Assembly: GCA_032622095.1 (NCBI GenBank)
Contig: CP136063.1
Span: forward strand, 10,519,814 to 10,583,813
DNA length: 64,000 bases
Source of the DNA: Siphonodentalium dalli
Taxonomy: Eukaryota; Mollusca; Scaphopoda; Gadilida; Siphonodentaliidae
Direction: 5' to 3'
Below the pieces are notes generated by a model that was not told where the DNA came from, did no database searches, and saw only the letters and a list, made by a program, of their open reading frames with translations. Made by a program: the position numbers and the translations under genes. Numbering within the stretch: the stretch's first letter is position 1; each line of letters starts with the position of its first letter. This document shows, in pieces, positions 58,981 to 64,000 of this stretch.

Positions 58981-60168
58981 TCACGGTTTTGTGACAGTTC
59001 GTGTGTGGCATTTCATGTGAGTTCTCAAGTTACTTATCTGAGAAAACAATTTCATACATATATCACACTGATATGGACGATCGCCTGTGTGAATTTTCTT
59101 GTGCCTTTTCAAGCCGGTGGATTCAATGAAGGATTTATGGCACGCGTCGCACTGATACGGACGCTCCCCCGTATGTGTTCTCATGTGGATGGCCAGAGAT
59201 CCAGAATGAGCATATGCTTTATCACATATCTCACATCCATATGATCGATCCCCTGTGTGGATTCGTTTGTGTTGTATCAGGGCAGTCATGTCAATGAACG
59301 ATTTCTCACACATGTCGCATGGATACGGACGCTCTCCGGTATGTATTCGCATATGCACGGTCAGGTGTGTTGATGTCTTAAATGCCTTATCACATATCTC
59401 ACATTCATATGGTCGAATTCCTGGATCGATTTGATGCCCTTTTGTGTGGATTCTCTGGTGATTAGTCAGGGTTCCCGATTGTGTAAATGATTTTCCACAT
59501 ATATCACATGTGTGTGGACGCTCCCCTGTGTGGGCCAGCTTGTGTTTTTTCAGGGCACTTAAGTCAATGAATGATTTCTCACACACATCACATGGGTGTG
59601 GACGTTCTCCGGTATGCATTCTCATGTGCACCGTCAAAGTTCGTAATTGTGCAAATGTTTTTCCACATACATCGCACACATGTGGACGCTCACCCGTGTG
59701 CATCATCTTATGTCTATTCAGATCTCCCACTTGAATAAATGTTTTTCCACATATATCACACCCGTGTGGACGATTCCCTTTGTGGAATATCTTGTGTTTA
59801 TTCAGCGTGCTTACGTCAACAAAATATTTATCGCACACATCACAAGAATATGTGCGTTCATTCGTGTGGATTTTCAAATGGCTAGTCAGATTGCTTGATT
59901 GCGTAAACACTTTTTGGCATATACCACATTCGAATGGACAATATCCTGTATGACATCCCATGTGTGTATTCTGATTCCCCGGATGCCTGAATACTTCCTT
60001 GCATAGATCACACTTCTGTGGAGTCTGTGTATCATCGTCTGTATGTGTATAGCTTCTCTTTTGTTCCAACTTGTGTACTGTCTGTGCATTATCTTCTGTA
60101 CGGATTTTCCGCGATAAAGGGGGAGATGGCAGTTCACCTATATCGCAAATGTCAAAACACAGAGCCAT
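58981..60168 (-). CDS. C2H2 zinc-finger protein, 12 fingers
   Basis: A 395-aa intact frame. Residues 1-50 are a non-finger N-terminus (acidic and Ser/Thr-rich, with LPSPPLSRK). Twelve C2H2 fingers follow from C53 to about 388 at a 28-residue period, most joined by TGERP or TGDRP linkers. A longer linker (KGHQIDPGIRPY) separates fingers 7 and 8. All Cys and His ligands appear present. An earlier in-frame ATG at 60,201 would add 11 residues. I prefer 60,168 because its context (AATTATGG, A at -3 and G at +4) is better. The family is sequence-specific DNA binding and nuclear. Orthology cannot be set from fingers alone. It appears to be a single coding exon, with a YY1-like motif about 440 bp upstream. 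This is the clearest host gene in the window. Confidence 0.9.
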   Translation of the reverse strand: MALCFDICDIGELPSPPLSRKIRTEDNAQTVHKLEQKRSYTHTDDDTQTPQKCDLCKEVFRHPGNQNTHMGCHTGYCPFECGICQKVFTQSSNLTSHLKIHTNERTYSCDVCDKYFVDVSTLNKHKIFHKGNRPHGCDICGKTFIQVGDLNRHKMMHTGERPHVCDVCGKTFAQLRTLTVHMRMHTGERPHPCDVCEKSFIDLSALKKHKLAHTGERPHTCDICGKSFTQSGTLTNHQRIHTKGHQIDPGIRPYECEICDKAFKTSTHLTVHMRIHTGERPYPCDMCEKSFIDMTALIQHKRIHTGDRSYGCEICDKAYAHSGSLAIHMRTHTGERPYQCDACHKSFIESTGLKRHKKIHTGDRPYQCDICMKLFSQISNLRTHMKCHTRTVTKP

Positions 60169-60244
60169 AATTGTTTTCTCCAATCGTGACGAGTGCAACA
60201 CATTCGAACAAATGGCATTTATTGACTTAATTGAACACGTTCTA

Positions 60245-61106
60245 CCGATTTAACTTGTTTGAGACGTAGGCCCTACGGTATGAGAGAGTCCAGTGGTCAG
60301 ACATGAGGCGATACATAAAATGTATAATGTCAATATACACCAAGCACTACGTTATAACGGACAAAATCAAAATTAAATGCAGAACAAATCACAGAACATA
60401 TTTCCTTTGTTCCTTTTAAATAGCATGTTAAATACGGTTTCGTAGAATTGACACCGGTGTTGGGCGATGAGATATACCATAGTCAGACAGCCAAGAAACA
60501 CAGTACAGGAGATATTGGTCGACTTTTGAATCCACAGGAAAGCAACTCCACGCGTTTACTATGATATCAACTTATCAATAACAAGAGAACGTGCCTGCAG
60601 AGACTTAAAACAAGATGGCGTCCTTCATGGTGGAAATTTTGCTTGATATGGACCTGACTAGACTTAGTTTCCATGACGCGTTCATTGTGTTAAAACGCGA
60701 TACCCCTCTGTTTAGAGCGCTGGTGGGGTATCGACCCCTCTAGAAGTTTCCAGCTAAATATACTGATGCCGCGTCAATTCGGTTGTCAATGACGGGTCTG
60801 TTCGTAAATGGTAATGACCACAACACCATATGATAATTTCCGCATGATTTATATTATTATTTTTCATTTGTCTTGAGTGTTTATATAATTTTTGCGCGAG
60901 ATATTTGATATTCAATGGAGAATTTTTTTAAACTACAATATACAATGTATTGACATCAAGGGTTAATAAAAACCGGCCGTTGACAACCAATAGCCCAAGA
61001 GGTGACGGCAACACTCCTATTGACATTTTCATCAAAGACAATTGATAAATTACGTGTGGGTCGACTACTTCAGTGCTAACTATTAATTATCTTGTCTAGT
61101 CCCATA
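60245..61106. other. Upstream region of the zinc-finger gene
   Basis: No ORF of note. Contains the YY1-like site at 60,611 and a GGGGTATCGACCCC inverted motif near 60,725. Confidence 0.4.
60611..60620 (+). promoter_or_regulatory. YY1-like motif CAAGATGGCG
   Basis: Matches the animal YY1 consensus core (AAGATGGCGNC) and lies about 440 bp upstream of the minus-strand zinc-finger start. Whether it marks the promoter is inference; the orientation is plus. Similar AAGATGGC strings inside family G repeats lower its specificity. Confidence 0.3.
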
Positions 61107-61111
61107 TAAAA

Positions 61112-62035
61112 ATGTACCATGGTAAATCTAGATATTACCAAGGTTTTACCAAGGTAAATCAATATATACCTCGGTAAACCAAGTATTACCTCGGTAAACC
61201 AAGTATTACCTCGGTAAACCAATATATACCTAGGTGATACCATGGTAATATGTGATTTACCTTGGTAAGTTTACCAAGATATACCGAGGTAAACCAATAT
61301 ATACCTAGGTAAGTCAAGATATACCTTGGTAAGTCAAAATATACCTTGGTAAGTCAAAATATACCTCGGTAAGTAAAAATATACCTTGGTATATCTCGGT
61401 ATATCTGGACTTACCTCGGTATATATATTAACTTACATTGGTATACCTCGGTAAGTCCAAATATAGCTTGGTATATCTCGGTATATCTGGACTTACCTCG
61501 GTATATATATTAACTTACATAGGTATACCTCGGTAAGTCAAAATATACCTTGGTATATCTCAATATTTCTGGACTTACCTCGGTATATATATTAACTTAC
61601 ATAGCTATATTTTACATTTGACTATATATGCTTCCACAGTATAATACCATATAACAAGGTACCGTAGGCCTACTCTATTATGAGTATTTAACACAGCATA
61701 CTACCATAGTAAACTTTCCAGGTACTCCAGTTATCACGGTCAGACTGCTGCCACAGTATTTTCCCCATATATAGTGTAGAATACCATTGTGAAATTACCA
61801 CCTATACTATGTTCTACCATGATAAAAGTAACGTCAATGTGGTCTCATGAAGTCATCTTAGTTACTGAGTTTTCACCAGAATTCTACCATGGTAATTTTC
61901 CACTTATTGTGGTCTACCATGGTAAAAGTTACTTTAATAATGTGTTTACTTTAATAATGTGTTTGTAAACAGGTAAATGTCCATGTATTGTGTGGTAAAG
62001 GTAAAATGTCTCCCTTTGTTTGTTTACCGTGGTAG
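61112..62035. repeat. TACCNNGGTA palindrome field, left
   Basis: Dozens of TACCTCGGTA, TACCTTGGTA, TACCAAGGTA and TACCATGGTA palindromes and half sites at irregular spacing, densest at 61,112-61,600. A second field begins at about 63,630. The palindromic scheme recalls the TACCGCGGTA motifs of family D. Confidence 0.85.
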
Positions 62036-62426
62036 GCCTAGCTATTACAGTTTCCCAATTAATAATTGTTAATATTACTCTAATTTAATCCAGAAAAAAG
62101 AGTACACGAGTTCAAAACATAAACGAAACGAACCGCGCATAAATTACTGTCCGAAATCGCCATTACGCAATCACGAAAATAAAAAAAACTGATATTTCAT
62201 GAATTATATAACTAGTTGGTTGGTTGATTATTTAATGTGTGTCATGTATACATTATATGATACTAATATGAACTGCTTTAAACGTGTTCGTTTTTAATTG
62301 TCCGTTTCGCTAATTCTCAGTTATCGATCGACGACCTCCACTCTTCACTTCCGTCAGTTCCAATGTTTTTGGCGGTATAGATTTTCATTTTGTTTTCGAA
62401 GCTAGTAACGAATCATTCTCCTCGTT
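62036..62426. other. No gene seen, AT-rich
   Basis: Between the palindrome field and the first ATG of the ORF remnant. TTTTGGCGG and a short GC-richer segment occur just before 62,427. Confidence 0.4.
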
Positions 62427-62943
62427 ATGTCGAAGGACAAACTTAAACATTATAAACGATACTTGGAGGACCCACTGCGTGAGAATATTCCAAAAAGCGC
62501 AACTAGACGCTGGATGTGTGAGGCTGATCGTTTCGATTCGACTGCAAGTGGAACTTCAACTTGTGAACACACAGTGACAGTGAAACTGCCGGCCACAATT
62601 CTCAAAGTGAAAGTGTCTCAAATACAGTGTCAAATGACTCAGACTTAATTTTTTGCAACACCTAATGAAATGGAACAAGTTGAACATAATGATAATGAAC
62701 AAGTTCAACTAAACATGCTAAATGATCAACAAGAAACACAGGATTCAATGGTTCCGCGGCCGTCAGTTCCGCAGTCAGATATTGAATATGACTATGAGCT
62801 TCAAGTTGAAGAATATATCGACTCAGAGGAAGTATATATGTTTGGAGATTGGTGATAATGTGATATTTCAAGACTACGGATTTGCTAACGATGGAAATGA
62901 ATCAGTCCAAATCGAACTTGAACAACTTCAAGCCAGTGAGTGA
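62427..62943 (+). pseudogene. Decayed first exon of an unidentified protein
   Basis: The ATG at 62,427 opens a 73-aa frame with LKHYKRYLEDPLRENIPKSA and a following RRW. After about residue 50 the adjacent frame becomes the better one (Ser/Asp-rich, SQSESVSNTVSNDSDL). An acidic frame then runs from 62,670 (QSDIEYDYELQVEEYIDSEE), shifts once more near 62,850 and ends at a donor-like CCA|GTGAGT near 62,937. Basic N-terminus plus acidic stretch recalls N-terminal exons of animal transposase-type proteins, but I cannot name the family. At least two frameshifts indicate decay. It sits centrally between two TACCNNGGTA fields, suggesting it belongs to that element. Confidence 0.4.
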
Positions 62944-63620
62944 GTGACGATGAGCGGGGAATAATCGACATGAACTAGAATTAGAATATTAAACAAAAAT
63001 TTCTCAATTATACTAATTTATATCATTGTGGTGAATGTCGGTTTTGGAGAACTTGGCTTATGTTAACTTTCATGTCTGTACGAACAGAGACCAACTGCGT
63101 CAATGTAAACAGAACAGCTACAGTGTGTCAGTATGCCGTAATTCGTGACCCAGTGTTGTGACTAGAGTGGACAAAGCGGACTGCTCACGGAGTTCTACTC
63201 AGCACGCAATGTGTGTGAACTGTGACGCGGTCGGCTGACCAGGAGAACAATAACATTAGAACTCGGCTATCGATCACGGTCGGATGTGGAGTTGTGGACG
63301 TATTTCTAACATCACAGTTCCATCATGGAGACACCAAAAGACATTGACGGTGATATTGTTACCATCTTATATACCTTCATACAATTAAACATCTCATTAT
63401 TTTAAACACATCGCTGTCACTTCGATACGTTTACCCCAAATGAATACCATTAGAACTTTGGTCCATCGCAACTAGAAATCATTATAGGCAAAGTTCTAAC
63501 ATCATTGATCAATTCCCCCAAAACTGGCGAGCAATATTACATCACAGATGCTTAGTACCAGTACTAGATATTATAGATGTGTGTACCTATATGGGTTCAA
63601 TTAAATTAAATGATCGATGT
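62944..63620. other. No gene seen
   Basis: No convincing ORF after the possible donor. May be an intron or interior of the putative element. Confidence 0.35.
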
Positions 63621-63629
63621 ACGTATCTA

Positions 63630-64000
63630 CCAGGGTAGATTCCAATATTTATTTACCATTTTACCTATTAATTATCATGGTACTTTCAACTGACATACCG
63701 GTACCCTAGTACTTATTCATTGGTAAATCGATACTGCGTCAAATTTCCTTGGTGGATTTTTACCATTCTAGATTCACATATACATGTAAACTCTGGTAAT
63801 ACATGTATACCTTGATATATTCAACTTTTTTACTAGGTACTCCAGAAAATACCACGGTTAAAGAACCTGGGTAAACTGTTGAAATACCTCAGTATTTTGC
63901 CACAGTGAATATAGCGTGGTAAATTTTACTAAGGTGTTCTACCAAGGTCAAATACCTTGGTAGAACATCTTGGTAAAATTTATCATGCTAAATTCACCGT
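63630..64000. repeat. TACCNNGGTA palindrome field, right, cut by window end
   Basis: ACCAGGGTA, CATACCGGTACC, ACCTTGGTAGAA and CTACCAAGGT motifs recur up to the last base. Same motif class as 61,112-62,035. Confidence 0.75.

Noticed and set aside
59510-60253. Plus-strand ORFs opposite the zinc-finger gene
   Set aside because: They are antisense shadows of the regular C2H2 codon pattern.
61050-61086. GGGTCGACTACTTCAGTGCT as a terminus of the A/B/C group beside the palindrome field
   Set aside because: Only about 14 of 19 positions match, and its orientation would end an element lying to the left, where no partner end was found.

Overview
This is eukaryotic, AT-rich, gene-poor DNA, almost certainly from a lophotrochozoan and most likely a mollusc. 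The evidence is spliced genes with GT/AG introns, C2H2 and ZAD-like zinc fingers, a tRNA-derived SINE whose body resembles mollusc SINEs, dispersed repeats ending in strings of GGACGGACAGAC, and modules containing GGGCCATAACTCC, both familiar from mollusc genomes. The species cannot be named from the sequence alone.

Layout. 0.3-1.4 kb: a complete piggyBac-type MITE and a 122-bp tandem repeat. 1.9-5.2 kb: a four-part gene for a Crypton/KIAA1958-type tyrosine recombinase, broken by frameshifts, a partial duplication and a 13-unit minisatellite grown from its own coding sequence. 5.8-15.6 kb: nested non-autonomous TIR elements. Four families (called A-D here) have TA target duplications and related termini that suggest a pogo/Tigger-like source. 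16.5-20.0 kb: minisatellites and a roughly 160-bp tandem array held inside a TIR element (family G). 20.2-21.4 kb and 43.4-44.9 kb: two paralogous copies of a gene whose first exon encodes a ZAD-like domain and a nuclear localisation signal, each with a 29-bp minisatellite beside its start codon. 21.8-26.6 kb: a 50-bp satellite derived from the tip of a MITE (family F), split by a 2.9-kb D element. 26.7-29.2 kb: a hAT element with a perfect 8-bp target duplication and a damaged transposase. 29.4-32.3 kb: two large inverted repeats, one carrying a mirrored exon-like segment. 33.4-37.9 kb: a rearranged APE-type LINE with a SINE, flanked by inverted arms. 38-43 kb: more MITEs. 47.0-58.6 kb: a tandem triplication of a 4,037-bp unit. 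59.0-60.2 kb: an intact 12-finger C2H2 gene on the minus strand. 61.1-64.0 kb: two regions full of TACCNNGGTA palindromes around decayed ORFs, possibly an uncharacterised transposon cut by the window edge.

The credible host-type coding units are the C2H2 gene and the two ZAD-like first exons. Most of the rest is mobile or repeat DNA, and the insertion order can be read directly at many sites. No bacterial-type operons, rRNA or CRISPR were seen.
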